Shown one piece after another: positions 53,398-62,625 of a stretch of DNA of 64,000 nt (position 1 is its first letter; each line of letters begins with the position of its first letter). Below the pieces are notes generated by a model, which was not told where the DNA came from, did not search any database, and worked only from the letters and a program-made list of their open reading frames with translations. This stretch comes from Streptomyces barringtoniae (GTDB lineage Bacteria > Actinomycetota > Actinomycetes > Streptomycetales > Streptomycetaceae), in NCBI RefSeq assembly GCF_020819595.1, contig NZ_JAJHNP010000002.1, positions 186,001 through 250,000 of the forward strand. The letters are read 5' to 3'. The position numbers were made by a program, and so were the translations under genes.

Positions 53398-55179
53398 TCA
53401 CCCGTGCCAGGACCGCCACAGCGCCGCGTATGCGCCGTCCGTCGCGACCAGCTCGTCATGGCTGCCGAGCTCGCTGATGCGGCCCTCCTCCACGACGGCG
53501 ATCACGTCCGCGTCATGGGCGGTGTGCAGACGGTGGGCGATGGCGACCACGGTGCGGCCGTCCAGGACCCGGGCCAGGGAACGTTCCAGATGCCGGGCCG
53601 CGCGCGGGTCCAGCAGCGAGGTCGCCTCGTCCAGGACCAGCGTGTGCGGATCGGCGAGCACGAGCCGGGCCAGCGCGATCTGCTGGGCCTGCGCCGGTGT
53701 CAGCGCAAGACCGCCGGAGCCGACCTCGGTGTCCAGGCCGTCGTCCAGGACCCGCGCCCAGCCGTCGGCGTCGACCGCTTCCAGCGCTGCCCACAGCTCG
53801 GCGTCCGTGGCATTGGTGCGGGCCAGCAGGAGGTTGTCGCGCAGGGAGCCGACGAACACGTGGTGTTCCTGGTTGACCAGGGCGACGTGCGAGCGGACGC
53901 GTTCCGCCGGCATCCGGGACAGCTCGGCGCCGCCGAGGGTGATCCGGCCGTCGCGGGGTGCGTAGATCCCGGCGAGCAGCCGGCCCAGGGTGGACTTGCC
54001 CGCGCCCGAGGGGCCGACCAGGGCCAGCCGGGTGCCCGGGGCGACCTCGAGGGACACTCTGCGCAGCACGTCGACGCCCTCGCGGTAACCGAAGTGCACC
54101 TGGTCGGCCAGCACGTCTCGCCCGTCCGGCGCCAGCGAGGCGTCCCCGGCGTCCGGCTCGATGTCCCGCACTCCGACCAGGCGGGCCAGCGACACCTGGG
54201 CGACCTGTACCTCGTCGTACCAGCGCAGGATCAGGTTCACCGGGTCGACGAGCATCTGTGCGATGAGGGCGCCCGTGGTCAGCTGCCCCACCCCGATCCA
54301 GCCGCTCAGCACGAACGCCCCGCCGGCCATCAGCACCGAGCCGAGGACGATGACGTGGACTGCGTTGATGACCGGGAAGAGCACGGACCGCAGCCACAGC
54401 GTGTACCGCTCCCAGGCGGTCCACTCCTTGATCCGCCGTTCCGACAGGGCGACGCGGCGGGCGCCGAGCCGGTGCGCCTCGATGGTGTGGCCCGCGTCCA
54501 CCGTCTCGGCGAGCACGGCGGCGACGGCCGCGTACCCGGCGGCCTCGGAGCGGTAGCTGGAGGGCGCCCGTTTGAAGTACCAGCGGCACCCGGCCACCAG
54601 CACCGGTACGGCGAGCAGTACGGCGGCCGCGAGGGGCGGGGCCGTCACGACGAGACCGCCGAGCAGCAGCAGGGCCCACACGACACCGATCGCCAGCTGC
54701 GGCACGGCCTCGCGCATCGCGTTGGCCAGGCGGTCGATGTCGGTGGTGATGCGCGAGAGCAGATCGCCCGTCCCCGCCCGTTCCAGCACTCCCGGCGGCA
54801 GCCCGACCGAGCGGACGAGGAAGTCCTCGCGCAGATCGGCCAGCATCCGCTCGCCGAGCATCGCGCCCCGCAGCCGCACCTGTCGCGTGAACACGGCCTG
54901 CACGGCCAGCGCGAGCACGAACAGCCCGGCGGTCGGGCCGAGATCAAGCTCCCGCGACCGGTCGGACACCCGCTCGACCAGGCCACCGAGCAGGTAGGGA
55001 CCCACCATGGAGGCGATCACGGCCACCGTGTTGACGCCGATGAGCAGCAGGAACGCCCGCCGGTGCCGGCGGAACAGCTCCACGACATAGGCGCGCACGG
55101 TCGCGGCTGCGCCGACGGGCAGGGTGGTGGCGGTCGTCGGGGCCGCCGGGTCGTACACCGGCGGCGCTACGCCGATCAT
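53398..55179 (-). CDS. ABC exporter half-transporter with intact Walker A but altered signature motif
   Basis: A 593-residue permease-ATPase fusion. About six transmembrane helices occupy residues 45-320. The nucleotide-binding domain has Walker A GPSGAGKST near 390, Walker B TLVLDEATSLLD and the H-loop VVAIAHRL, all normal. The signature motif is LTPAQ in place of LSGGQ. The preceding gene has the opposite defects and overlaps it by four bases (ATGA), so the two must form a heterodimer with one complete catalytic site built from this protein's Walker A and the partner's LSGGQ. The exported substrate is unknown; there is no biosynthetic cluster nearby. Confidence 0.92.
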   Translation of the reverse strand: MIGVAPPVYDPAAPTTATTLPVGAAATVRAYVVELFRRHRRAFLLLIGVNTVAVIASMVGPYLLGGLVERVSDRSRELDLGPTAGLFVLALAVQAVFTRQVRLRGAMLGERMLADLREDFLVRSVGLPPGVLERAGTGDLLSRITTDIDRLANAMREAVPQLAIGVVWALLLLGGLVVTAPPLAAAVLLAVPVLVAGCRWYFKRAPSSYRSEAAGYAAVAAVLAETVDAGHTIEAHRLGARRVALSERRIKEWTAWERYTLWLRSVLFPVINAVHVIVLGSVLMAGGAFVLSGWIGVGQLTTGALIAQMLVDPVNLILRWYDEVQVAQVSLARLVGVRDIEPDAGDASLAPDGRDVLADQVHFGYREGVDVLRRVSLEVAPGTRLALVGPSGAGKSTLGRLLAGIYAPRDGRITLGGAELSRMPAERVRSHVALVNQEHHVFVGSLRDNLLLARTNATDAELWAALEAVDADGWARVLDDGLDTEVGSGGLALTPAQAQQIALARLVLADPHTLVLDEATSLLDPRAARHLERSLARVLDGRTVVAIAHRLHTAHDADVIAVVEEGRISELGSHDELVATDGAYAALWRSWHG

Positions 55180-56981
55180 GCGCTCTCCTCGATCTCTTCC
55201 AGCTCCTGGCGCGCGCCCACCAGGGCGCCCTCCTCGGCCGCGGCCAGTTCGTCGTCCGTCTCCCGCGTGACCACGGCCCGGTATCGCGGCTCGCCGTCGA
55301 CCAGTTCGCGGTGCACACCGACCGCCACGACCTCGCCCTCGTGGACCAATGCGACCCGGTCCGCGCGGTCGAGCAGCAGCGGCGAGGAGGTGAACACGAC
55401 GGTTGTACGGCCCGAGCGCAGCCGGCGCAGTCCGTCGGCGATCCGCGCCTCGGTGTGCGAGTCGACCGCGGAGGTCGGCTCGTCCAGCACCAGCACCTCC
55501 GGGTCGGTGATCAGCGACCGGGCCAGCGCGAGCCGCTGGCGCTGGCCGCCGGACAGGGACCGCCCGCGCTCGGTGATGCGGGCGTCCATCGGGTCGGCGG
55601 CGTCCAGGGATCCCTGGACGAGCGCGTCCAGGACGTCCTCGCACTGCGCCGCGGCCAGCGCGTCCGCGGCCCGTACGGCTCCCGAGGCGGGCACGTCGAG
55701 CAGTTCCCGCAGCGTGCCGGAGAGCAGCACCGGGTCCTTGTCCTGGACGAGCACGGCGGTGCGCGCGCTGTCCAGGGGGAGGTCGTCCAGTGCGACCCCG
55801 CCGAGCAGCACCGAGCGGCCTGGCTCGGCCGGGTGGCCGCCCAGCCGTTCCGCGAGCCTGCCCGCCGCGTCCGGGTCTCCGCAGACCACTGCGGTGAGAA
55901 GGCCGGCGGGAGCGAGTAGACCGGTGCTGGGGTCGTGCAGATCGCCGCCCGGCACCCGCTCCTCGAGGGTGCCCTCGGTGGCCGTGGACCGCTCCAGCGA
56001 CAGCACGCGGGCCGCCCGTGTGGCCGACGGGCGCGAGAAGGAGTACGCCATGGCGATCTCCTCGAAGTGCCGCAGCGGATAGTTGAGGACCATGACCGCG
56101 CTGTAGACGGTGACGAGTTCACCGACGGTGATGCGGCCCTGGCGGGCCAGGTGGGTGCCGTGCCAGACGACGGCGATGAGCAGCAGCCCGGGCAGCAGCA
56201 CCTGGACGGCGGAGATCAGCGACCACATCCGGGCGCTGCGCACCGCGGCGTGCCGTACCTCCTGCGACGCGCGGCGGTAGCGGTCGAGGAACAGTTCCTC
56301 GCCGCCGATGCCGCGCAGCACCCGCAGTCCGGCGACCGTGTCCGAGGCCAGCTCGGTGGCCCGGCCGGCCTTCTCCCGCTGCTCGTCGGCGCGGCGCGTC
56401 GCCCGGGGCAGCAGCGGCAGCACCGCGAGCGCCACGACCGGCAGTCCGAGGGCGACGACCACGCCCAGGGCGGGCTGGTAGACGAGGAGGCCGACACAGA
56501 CCACCACGACCGTCAGCGCGGCCGCGGTGAACCGGGAGACCGCCTCGACGAACCAGCCGATCTTCTCGACATCGCCGGTGGAGACGGCCACCACCTCGCC
56601 GGCGGCGACCCGTCGGGTCAGGGCGGAGCCCAAGTGGGCGGCCTTGCGCGCCAGCAGTTGCTGGACGCGGGCGGCGGCGGTGATCCAGTTGGTGACGGCG
56701 GTCCGGTGCAGGAAGGTGTCACCGACGGCGATGCCCGCGGCGCACAGCAGCATCAGACCACCCGTCAGGGCGAGCCGGGAGCCGGAGCGCTCGATGACCG
56801 CCTGGACGGCCAGGCCGACACAGAAGGGAAGAGCCGAGACGGAGACGAAGTGCAGCAGGCCCCAGGCGAGCGACTTCAGCTGTCCGCCCAGCTGGTTCCG
56901 TCCGAGCCACCACAGGAACCGGGGGCCCGAACGTGCGTCCGGGACGCCCGGATCGGAGTACGGAAGATCTTGAATCTGCAT
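55176..56981 (-). CDS. ABC exporter half-transporter with degenerate Walker A but intact signature motif
   Basis: A 601-residue permease-ATPase fusion, first gene of the pair. The membrane domain spans about residues 35-320. In the nucleotide-binding domain the Walker A position reads GDPDAAGRL: the essential lysine and serine/threonine are replaced by arginine and leucine. The H-loop histidine is replaced (VVFTSSPLLL), while LSGGQRQRLALARSL and Walker B EVLVLDEPTSAVD are intact. Thus it likely supplies the signature motif for its partner's ATP site but does not itself hydrolyse ATP well. The stop overlaps the next start, giving balanced synthesis. Confidence 0.92.
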   Translation of the reverse strand: MQIQDLPYSDPGVPDARSGPRFLWWLGRNQLGGQLKSLAWGLLHFVSVSALPFCVGLAVQAVIERSGSRLALTGGLMLLCAAGIAVGDTFLHRTAVTNWITAAARVQQLLARKAAHLGSALTRRVAAGEVVAVSTGDVEKIGWFVEAVSRFTAAALTVVVVCVGLLVYQPALGVVVALGLPVVALAVLPLLPRATRRADEQREKAGRATELASDTVAGLRVLRGIGGEELFLDRYRRASQEVRHAAVRSARMWSLISAVQVLLPGLLLIAVVWHGTHLARQGRITVGELVTVYSAVMVLNYPLRHFEEIAMAYSFSRPSATRAARVLSLERSTATEGTLEERVPGGDLHDPSTGLLAPAGLLTAVVCGDPDAAGRLAERLGGHPAEPGRSVLLGGVALDDLPLDSARTAVLVQDKDPVLLSGTLRELLDVPASGAVRAADALAAAQCEDVLDALVQGSLDAADPMDARITERGRSLSGGQRQRLALARSLITDPEVLVLDEPTSAVDSHTEARIADGLRRLRSGRTTVVFTSSPLLLDRADRVALVHEGEVVAVGVHRELVDGEPRYRAVVTRETDDELAAAEEGALVGARQELEEIEESA

Positions 56982-57240
56982 GACGTACCAGTGGCTCGTG
57001 TCAGGAGGGAAGGATTGAGGGGTACGGCGAGGGGACGGGGGAGAAGCAGGGAAGCGGCGAAAAGCCGTGACAAGCCGTGAAAGGTTCGCCTCGCTGAGTG
57101 GTGAATTTCAAACGGTTTTCCTGACCGAGGGGCGTAATCCACCCGCTTCCGGCCACCGCTCACCGGGCCTGGTGCCGCTGCCGTCACCCGAATGTCCAGA
57201 AGATTGCACAATAGACCGTTATCTAAGCCACCATGGAATC

Positions 57241-58002
57241 GTGAAGATCCCCGGTCTGCCGCGAAAGGCGGTCGTGCTGACGGCCTTTGGGACCCTTCTG
57301 GCGACTGTGTCGGCGTGCGGCACCGAAGCGTCCGTCCCGGCTCGATCCCACGGGGCGGCGGCAAGCCCCCGGCCTGGCGCGCAGAGCTCGACGGTGTCGA
57401 CCGCCCCCACGACCGACCCGGCCCGCATCCCGGGCGTCGGTGACCGGCTGTTCCGGCAGATCCCCCGTGACTCCGGCCAGGTCGTCGCGGTGTACGGAGA
57501 GGATGAGGACTCTGCCGACTCCACGGTCGTGCTGTACACACGGGAGGGGCCGGAGTGGCGGGCGGTGGCCGAGTGGCCCGGGCACAACGGCAGGAACGGC
57601 TGGACCACGGACCATCACATGGGTGACGAGCGCAGTCCTGTCGGCGTGTTCGGTCTGTCCGACGCGGGGGGTGTGCTCGCCGACCCCGGCACCCGGCTGC
57701 CGTACAACCAGGACGAGGAGGCCTACGCACCGCCGAACGACTGGGGCGAGGCGCACCAGCACGACTTCGACTACGTCATCGCCATCGACTACAACCGCCT
57801 CCCGGGCACCCCGCCGTACGACCTCACGCGCCCCGAGGGTGACGACAAAGGCGGCGGCATCTGGCTGCATCTCGACCACGGCGACGGCACGTCCGCGTGT
57901 GTCGGCGTGTCCAAGGACGCCATGGAGTTCCTGCTGCGCACGCTCGACCCGGACCGGCATCCGGTGATGGTGATGGGCGACCGCGCGGAACTTCGGGCCT
58001 GA
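57241..58002 (+). CDS. L,D-transpeptidase (YkuD-type) lipoprotein
   Basis: A 253-residue exported protein. I chose GTG 57241 (MKIPGLPRKAVVLTAFGTLL), which gives a short basic signal and the lipobox VSAC (cysteine near residue 24), so it is a membrane-anchored lipoprotein. No ribosome-binding site is evident, and a TATCTA box lies 16 bases upstream, so the leader may be very short. The C-terminal catalytic region reads GIWLHLDHGDGTSACVGVSK: the histidine and cysteine of the HxxxG/SxGCxxxS motif are present, with alanine in place of the usual glycine before the cysteine. It would form 3-3 cross-links in peptidoglycan, or act as a related transpeptidase. Confidence 0.82.
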   Translation: MKIPGLPRKAVVLTAFGTLLATVSACGTEASVPARSHGAAASPRPGAQSSTVSTAPTTDPARIPGVGDRLFRQIPRDSGQVVAVYGEDEDSADSTVVLYTREGPEWRAVAEWPGHNGRNGWTTDHHMGDERSPVGVFGLSDAGGVLADPGTRLPYNQDEEAYAPPNDWGEAHQHDFDYVIAIDYNRLPGTPPYDLTRPEGDDKGGGIWLHLDHGDGTSACVGVSKDAMEFLLRTLDPDRHPVMVMGDRAELRA

Positions 58003-58009
58003 CGCACCG

Positions 58010-58061
58010 GCGCGTGCGGCGTCCGGCGGCCAGAGGCGCGTGCGGCGTCCGGCGGCCAGGA
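58010..58061. repeat. 26-bp tandem duplication downstream of the L,D-transpeptidase gene
   Basis: Units 58010-58035 and 58036-58061 agree at 24 of 26 positions, differing only in the last two bases. They begin eight bases after the stop codon. No coding role. Confidence 0.85.
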
Positions 58062-58219
58062 GAGACCGAGCGCGGTCCGGGCATCCACGTGCGTGAAGTG
58101 CGACTCGGCACCGCCACACCCGAAGGGCGGCTCGGCGTCGGCGCGTCCGGCGCGCGATCGCGCCGTTCTTCCCGAGGCGTCATTGCGGACCGGCACCGAC
58201 TGGCCGTAGAACACCGGCC

Positions 58220-59830
58220 ATGAGAAGACGGATAGTCATGTCCATGCTTGCCGGAGCGACCCTCCTGGTGAGCGCGTTCTTCGGCACCGGAGCCGCCACG
58301 GCCCAAGCGGCCGACGTCCCGGCCGAGTTCGGTTCCGACTGGCACGATCCGGTCACCGCGGCACCGTCCGTCGAGCGACCGCACACCAAGTCGTGCCAGG
58401 TCACCCTCGCCGACGCCCAGTTCCGCGACTTCACGCCGTACCGGGGCGCCTACACCCCGCCCCAGGGCTGCGGCGACCACTGGAGCAAGGTAGTCCTGCG
58501 GCTCGACGGCAAGGTGAAGGGCCGTCAGTACGACCGCCTCGGCTATCTGCATGTCGGCGGGGTCGAGATCCTGCGCACCTCCACCCCGGAGCCCTCACCC
58601 GACGGCATCGAATGGCACGTCGAGAAGGACGTCACCCGCTACAGCGGCACCTTCCGCAGCCCGCAGGACGTCGAGATGCTGATCGGCAACGTCGTGAACG
58701 ACACCTACACCGGCGTCATCGACGTGCACGTCACCCTGACCTTCTACGCGGGCCGCCCCCCGCAGCGGACGCCCGACCGCGTGCTCACCCTCACCGACAC
58801 GCCCGACGGCACGACCCTCACCACCCCGCGCAACAGCGAGCGGATCGTCGCCGAGGTCTACGCGACCGGTTCGGGCGGCGGCTGCGAGGAGTTCTGGTAC
58901 CTGACCGTGGCCGACCCGGCGTCGTACTCCTGCAAGGCCGATCACGGCCCCTACCGCGAGGTGCAGATCAAGGTCGACGGCCAACTGGCCGGAATCGCCG
59001 CGCCGTTCCCGAACGTGTGGACCGGAGGCTGGTCCAACCCCTTCCTCTGGTACGTCGTTCCGGCGCCGGGCGCCTTCGACGTCCGGCCGATCGAATATGA
59101 CCTCACACCCTTTGCGGGCCTGCTCGATGACGGGCGTGCGCACCGCGTCGAGGTCTCCGTCGTCGGCGTGCCCGCGGGCCAGTCGGGCTGGAGCGCACCG
59201 GTGAACGTCCTGGTCTGGCAGGATGCGCACCGCGCCCACGTCACGGGAGCGCTCACCGAGAACAAGGCGACGGACACCGCCAACTCCTCCACCTACACGC
59301 CCGGTTCGGAGAACCGCGTGGACACCGAGGCCGGGCACCGGCTCACCGTCTCCGGATACCTCGACACCTCCCACGGCCGCGTGACCACCACCGTCACCCG
59401 GACACTCGCCAACACCTCCGTCCACCGGTGGACCGACGGCGAGAACACCGACGGACTGGACGCGACCTGGACCGACGACCAGACGGTCACCGTCGGCGGT
59501 GACGGTCCCGCACGGGCCACGCGCACCGACCGGACGTACGCCATGGACGGCGCCACGACCATCGGTGCGGACGACCGGCTGCGTACCGTGCTGACGATCG
59601 GCGACCGCGCGTCGGTCGTGGAGCTGCGGGACGGCCGGCGCACCGCGTGGTCGCGACTCGACGACACCTACAGCGGCGACGCGGCGTACACGATCAACGT
59701 CCCGCGCGACCAGCGGCACGCGGTCGGCACCTCGAGCGAGCGCTACCGGCTCTACGGCTCCGACGGCTGCTACGACCGATCGCTGACCACGGTTCAGGGA
59801 GAGCTGACGCAGGATCGCGAGCGCTGCTGA
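58220..59830 (+). CDS. Secreted PNGase A-like (peptide-N-glycosidase A) family protein
   Basis: A 536-residue exported protein. A basic N-terminus (MRRRIVMSMLAGATLLVSAF) and alanine-rich cleavage region near residue 30 form a Sec signal. The mature domain matches the peptide-N4-asparagine amidase A family, better known from plants and fungi: CQVTLADAQFRDFTPYRGAY and CGDHWSKVVLRLDGKVKGRQ, DRLGYLHVGGVEILRTSTPE, then GTFRSPQDVEMLIGNVVNDT. The family would release N-linked glycans from glycoproteins, but activity in bacterial members is not assured. Cysteine pairs suggest disulfides. It appears to be transcribed alone. Confidence 0.82.
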   Translation: MRRRIVMSMLAGATLLVSAFFGTGAATAQAADVPAEFGSDWHDPVTAAPSVERPHTKSCQVTLADAQFRDFTPYRGAYTPPQGCGDHWSKVVLRLDGKVKGRQYDRLGYLHVGGVEILRTSTPEPSPDGIEWHVEKDVTRYSGTFRSPQDVEMLIGNVVNDTYTGVIDVHVTLTFYAGRPPQRTPDRVLTLTDTPDGTTLTTPRNSERIVAEVYATGSGGGCEEFWYLTVADPASYSCKADHGPYREVQIKVDGQLAGIAAPFPNVWTGGWSNPFLWYVVPAPGAFDVRPIEYDLTPFAGLLDDGRAHRVEVSVVGVPAGQSGWSAPVNVLVWQDAHRAHVTGALTENKATDTANSSTYTPGSENRVDTEAGHRLTVSGYLDTSHGRVTTTVTRTLANTSVHRWTDGENTDGLDATWTDDQTVTVGGDGPARATRTDRTYAMDGATTIGADDRLRTVLTIGDRASVVELRDGRRTAWSRLDDTYSGDAAYTINVPRDQRHAVGTSSERYRLYGSDGCYDRSLTTVQGELTQDRERC

Positions 59831-60166
59831 GCCCGGCGATGTGAGTGCGCCACGCGCGGGGTGACTTACCCGAACCCCCCTCTTCACACGGGTCACCTGC
59901 GCACTCGTGCTCGGCATCGTCGTCGGGGCCGTCGGGGCACGGCCCGCTGCCGAGGAACCCGCTCCGGAAGCGGGCCGATGGTCGAGGAGTTCGCGCCGCG
60001 CGTGGTCTGACCGTTGAGGAACTCGCGCCGCGCGGGGGCTGACCGCGCCGGGAGTCGCGCCGCGTATGGGCTGACCGCAGGCCGGCGGGCCGTGCGCCGA
60101 GGGGGGCGCGGCCCGCCGTGCTGTGCGCCGAGCCCGGTTCGCCGTACGCCGAGCCCGCCGCGCTGC
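59831..60166. other. 336-bp intergenic stretch with three imperfect tandem repeats and a hairpin
   Basis: Three units of about 30-34 bp are visible at 59984-60015, 60016-60049 and 60050-60079, sharing the cores TCGCGCCGCG and CTGACCG. They are followed by a GC-rich hairpin at 60083-60118. No gene was supported in either strand. Confidence 0.6.
60083..60118. terminator. GC-rich hairpin between convergent PNGase A-like and MarR genes
   Basis: CGGCGGGCC at 60083-60091 pairs with GGCCCGCCG at 60110-60118, and inside it GCGCC pairs with GGCGC around a GAGGGG loop, leaving a two-base bulge. It lies between the ends of two convergent genes. No T-run. Confidence 0.6.
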
Positions 60167-60616
60167 TCAGCAGCGCTGTCCGCCGTCCCCCTCGATGAGT
60201 GTGTTCAGCAGCACGCCGAGCACCTGGCGTTCCTTCTCCGTGAGCGGAGCGAGGATCTCCTCGGCCGCCGAGCGGCGTGCGCCGCGTAGTTCACGCAGGG
60301 TCGTGCGCCCCTCGTCCGTGAGCTCGATCCGGGTGACCCGCCGGTTCGCCGGATCCGGCACCCGCCGCACCTTCCCGTTCGTCTCCAGCCCGTCGACCAG
60401 CGTCGTCACCGCGCGCGGCACCACCTCCAGGCGCTCGGCGAGGTCGGCCATGCGCGGAGGCGAGGCGTAGTGCGCGAGGGTGCGCAGGAGCCGGGACTGC
60501 GCCGGGGTGACGCCCAGGTCGTGGCGTTCCAGATGGCGTTTCTGGATGCGGTGCACCCGGCGGGTCAGCCGCAGCAGCTGCTCGGCGAGGAGGCCGTCGG
60601 GATCGGGGGTGGTCAT
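60167..60616 (-). CDS. MarR-family transcriptional regulator
   Basis: A 149-residue winged helix-turn-helix protein. The DNA-binding region is at about residues 35-100: LGVTPAQSRLLRTLAHYASP, then MADLAERLEVVPRAVTTLVD and the wing around GKVRRVPDPANRRVTRIELT. The dimerisation helices are at both ends. It is divergent from an ABC exporter gene with 114 bp between starts, and a clear inverted repeat lies in that gap, so it probably represses both itself and the exporter. A hydrophobic drug or metabolite would relieve repression; that is the common behaviour of the family. Confidence 0.93.
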   Translation of the reverse strand: MTTPDPDGLLAEQLLRLTRRVHRIQKRHLERHDLGVTPAQSRLLRTLAHYASPPRMADLAERLEVVPRAVTTLVDGLETNGKVRRVPDPANRRVTRIELTDEGRTTLRELRGARRSAAEEILAPLTEKERQVLGVLLNTLIEGDGGQRC

Positions 60617-60640
60617 GCGGGAACAATATCAGGATGCCGT

Positions 60641-60665
60641 TCATTGTGAGTATAGGTAACAATGA
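60641..60665. promoter_or_regulatory. MarR-type operator: TCATTGT-N11-ACAATGA
   Basis: Perfect 7-bp arms around an 11-base centre that contains TATAGG, a fair -10 box for the exporter gene. A further ACAAT half-site lies at about 60622-60626, close to the MarR start. Position between divergent regulator and target, and the symmetric form, make this the likely operator. Confidence 0.75.
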
Positions 60666-60730
60666 GCTACGATCCGTTGGTCATCGTCGGCCGATCCCCG
60701 ACCGGCGCCCGTTCACCTCCGTAGGAGCCC

Positions 60731-62539
60731 ATGCATCCCGACCGAGAACCGTCCTGGACCCCGCCTGCCGATGCCAAGGAACAGCCCCGGCAGGTGCGCC
60801 GCATCCTGAAGCTCTTCCGTCCCTACCGCGGGCGGCTCGCGATCGTCGGCCTGCTGGTCGGCGCCTCCTCGCTGGTCTCGGTGGCCACACCGTTCCTGCT
60901 CAAGGAGACCCTGGACGTCGCGATCCCCCAGGGCCGCACCGGCCTGCTCAGCCTGCTCGCGCTCGGCATGATCCTCAGTGCCGTCCTCTCCAGCGTCTTC
61001 GGCGTCCTCCAGACGCTGATCTCGACCACCGTCGGCCAGCGCGTGATGCACGACCTGCGCACCGCCGTCTACGGCCGGCTGCAGCGCATGTCCCTCGCCT
61101 TCTTCACGCGCACGCGCACCGGCGAGGTCCAGTCCCGCATTGCCAACGACATCGGTGGCATGCAGGCCACCGTCACCTCGACCGCCACCTCCCTGGTCTC
61201 CAATGTCACCAGCGTGGTCGCCACGATCGTCGCGATGGTCGCCCTCGACTGGCGGCTCACGATCGTCTCGCTGCTCCTGCTGCCGGTGTTCGTGTGGATC
61301 AGCCGCCGCGTCGGCAACGAACGCAAGAAGATCACCACACAGCGGCAGAAGCAGATGGCCGCGATGGCGGCCACCGTCACCGAGTCGCTCTCGGTCAGCG
61401 GCATCCTGCTGGGCCGCACCATGGGCCGCTCCGACTCGCTCACCGCGTCCTTCGCCGAGGAGTCCGAGCGCCTGGTCGACCTGGAAGTGAAGTCGAACAT
61501 GGCCGGGCGCTGGCGCATGGCCGTGATCACGATCGTCATGGCCGCGATGCCGGCCGTCATCTACTGGACGGCAGGCCTGGCCCTGCAGTTCGGCGGCCCC
61601 AGGGTCTCGCTCGGCACCATCGTCGCGTTCGTCTCGCTCCAGCAGGGGCTGTTCCGGCCGGCCGTGAGCCTGCTCGCCACCGGCGTGCAGATCCAGACCT
61701 CCCTCGCCCTCTTCCAGCGCATCTTCGAGTATCTGGACCTGCCCATCGACATCACCGAGCGCGAGCAGCCCGTCCACCTCGACCAGGTCAAGGGTGAAGT
61801 CCGCTTCGAGGGCGTGGAGTTCCACTACGACAACGACGACAGGACCCGCCCCGTCCTCGACGGCATTGATGTCACGGTGCCCGCGGGCGGCAGCCTCGCC
61901 GTCGTCGGTCCGACCGGCGCCGGCAAGTCCACGCTCGGTTATCTGGTGCCCCGCCTCTACGACGTCACGGGCGGGCGCGTCACCATCGACGGCGTCGACG
62001 TCCGGGACCTCGACTTCGACACCCTCGCCCGCGCGGTCGGTGTCGTCTCGCAGGAGACGTACCTCTTCCACGCCTCGGTCGCCGACAACCTCCGCTTCGC
62101 CAAGCCGGACGCCACGGACGAGGAACTGCAGGCGGCGGCCAGAGCGGCACAGATACACGACCACATAGCCGCGCTGCCCGACGGCTATGACACGGTCGTC
62201 GGCGAACGCGGCCACCGCTTCTCCGGCGGTGAGAAGCAGCGCCTCGCGATCGCCCGCACCATCCTGCGCGATCCGCCGGTCCTCATCCTCGACGAGGCGA
62301 CCAGCGCGCTCGACACCCGTACGGAGGCCGCCGTCCAGGAGGCGATCGACGCCCTGTCGGCCGACCGGACGACGATCACCATCGCCCACCGCCTGTCCAC
62401 GATCCGCGGCGCCGACCAGATCGTGGTCCTCGACTCCGGGCGGGCCGCCGAACGCGGCAGCCACGAGCAACTGCTGGAACTGGACGGGCGGTACGCAGCG
62501 CTGGTGCGCCGGGACGCACAGCTCGAGCCGACGAGCTGA
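60731..62539 (+). CDS. ABC exporter (permease-ATPase fusion), probable multidrug type
   Basis: A 602-residue half-transporter expected to work as a homodimer. GTAGGAG precedes the ATG. The membrane domain (about 30-330) begins LFRPYRGRLAIVGLLVGASS and contains six helices. The nucleotide-binding domain is complete: Walker A VVGPTGAGKSTLGYL near 400, Q-loop VVSQETYLF, signature FSGGEKQRLAIARTI near 500 and Walker B VLILDEATSALD, then H-loop TIAHRLSTI. Unlike the pair at 53398-56981, nothing is degenerate. It is controlled, by position, by the divergent MarR regulator. Confidence 0.94.
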   Translation: MHPDREPSWTPPADAKEQPRQVRRILKLFRPYRGRLAIVGLLVGASSLVSVATPFLLKETLDVAIPQGRTGLLSLLALGMILSAVLSSVFGVLQTLISTTVGQRVMHDLRTAVYGRLQRMSLAFFTRTRTGEVQSRIANDIGGMQATVTSTATSLVSNVTSVVATIVAMVALDWRLTIVSLLLLPVFVWISRRVGNERKKITTQRQKQMAAMAATVTESLSVSGILLGRTMGRSDSLTASFAEESERLVDLEVKSNMAGRWRMAVITIVMAAMPAVIYWTAGLALQFGGPRVSLGTIVAFVSLQQGLFRPAVSLLATGVQIQTSLALFQRIFEYLDLPIDITEREQPVHLDQVKGEVRFEGVEFHYDNDDRTRPVLDGIDVTVPAGGSLAVVGPTGAGKSTLGYLVPRLYDVTGGRVTIDGVDVRDLDFDTLARAVGVVSQETYLFHASVADNLRFAKPDATDEELQAAARAAQIHDHIAALPDGYDTVVGERGHRFSGGEKQRLAIARTILRDPPVLILDEATSALDTRTEAAVQEAIDALSADRTTITIAHRLSTIRGADQIVVLDSGRAAERGSHEQLLELDGRYAALVRRDAQLEPTS

Positions 62540-62625
62540 ACGCGGCCGCGACCGGCGCGCTGACGCTCGGCCGACAGAACGAACATATGCCGGGTTTGCG
62601 GTGATATGCGTATTACCGTTCCCGC

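Noticed and set aside
48106-56082. A plus-strand open frame of about 2,650 codons
   Set aside because: It runs opposite the helicase, L31, DUF5709 and ABC exporter genes, all of which are well supported; its translation has no protein character.
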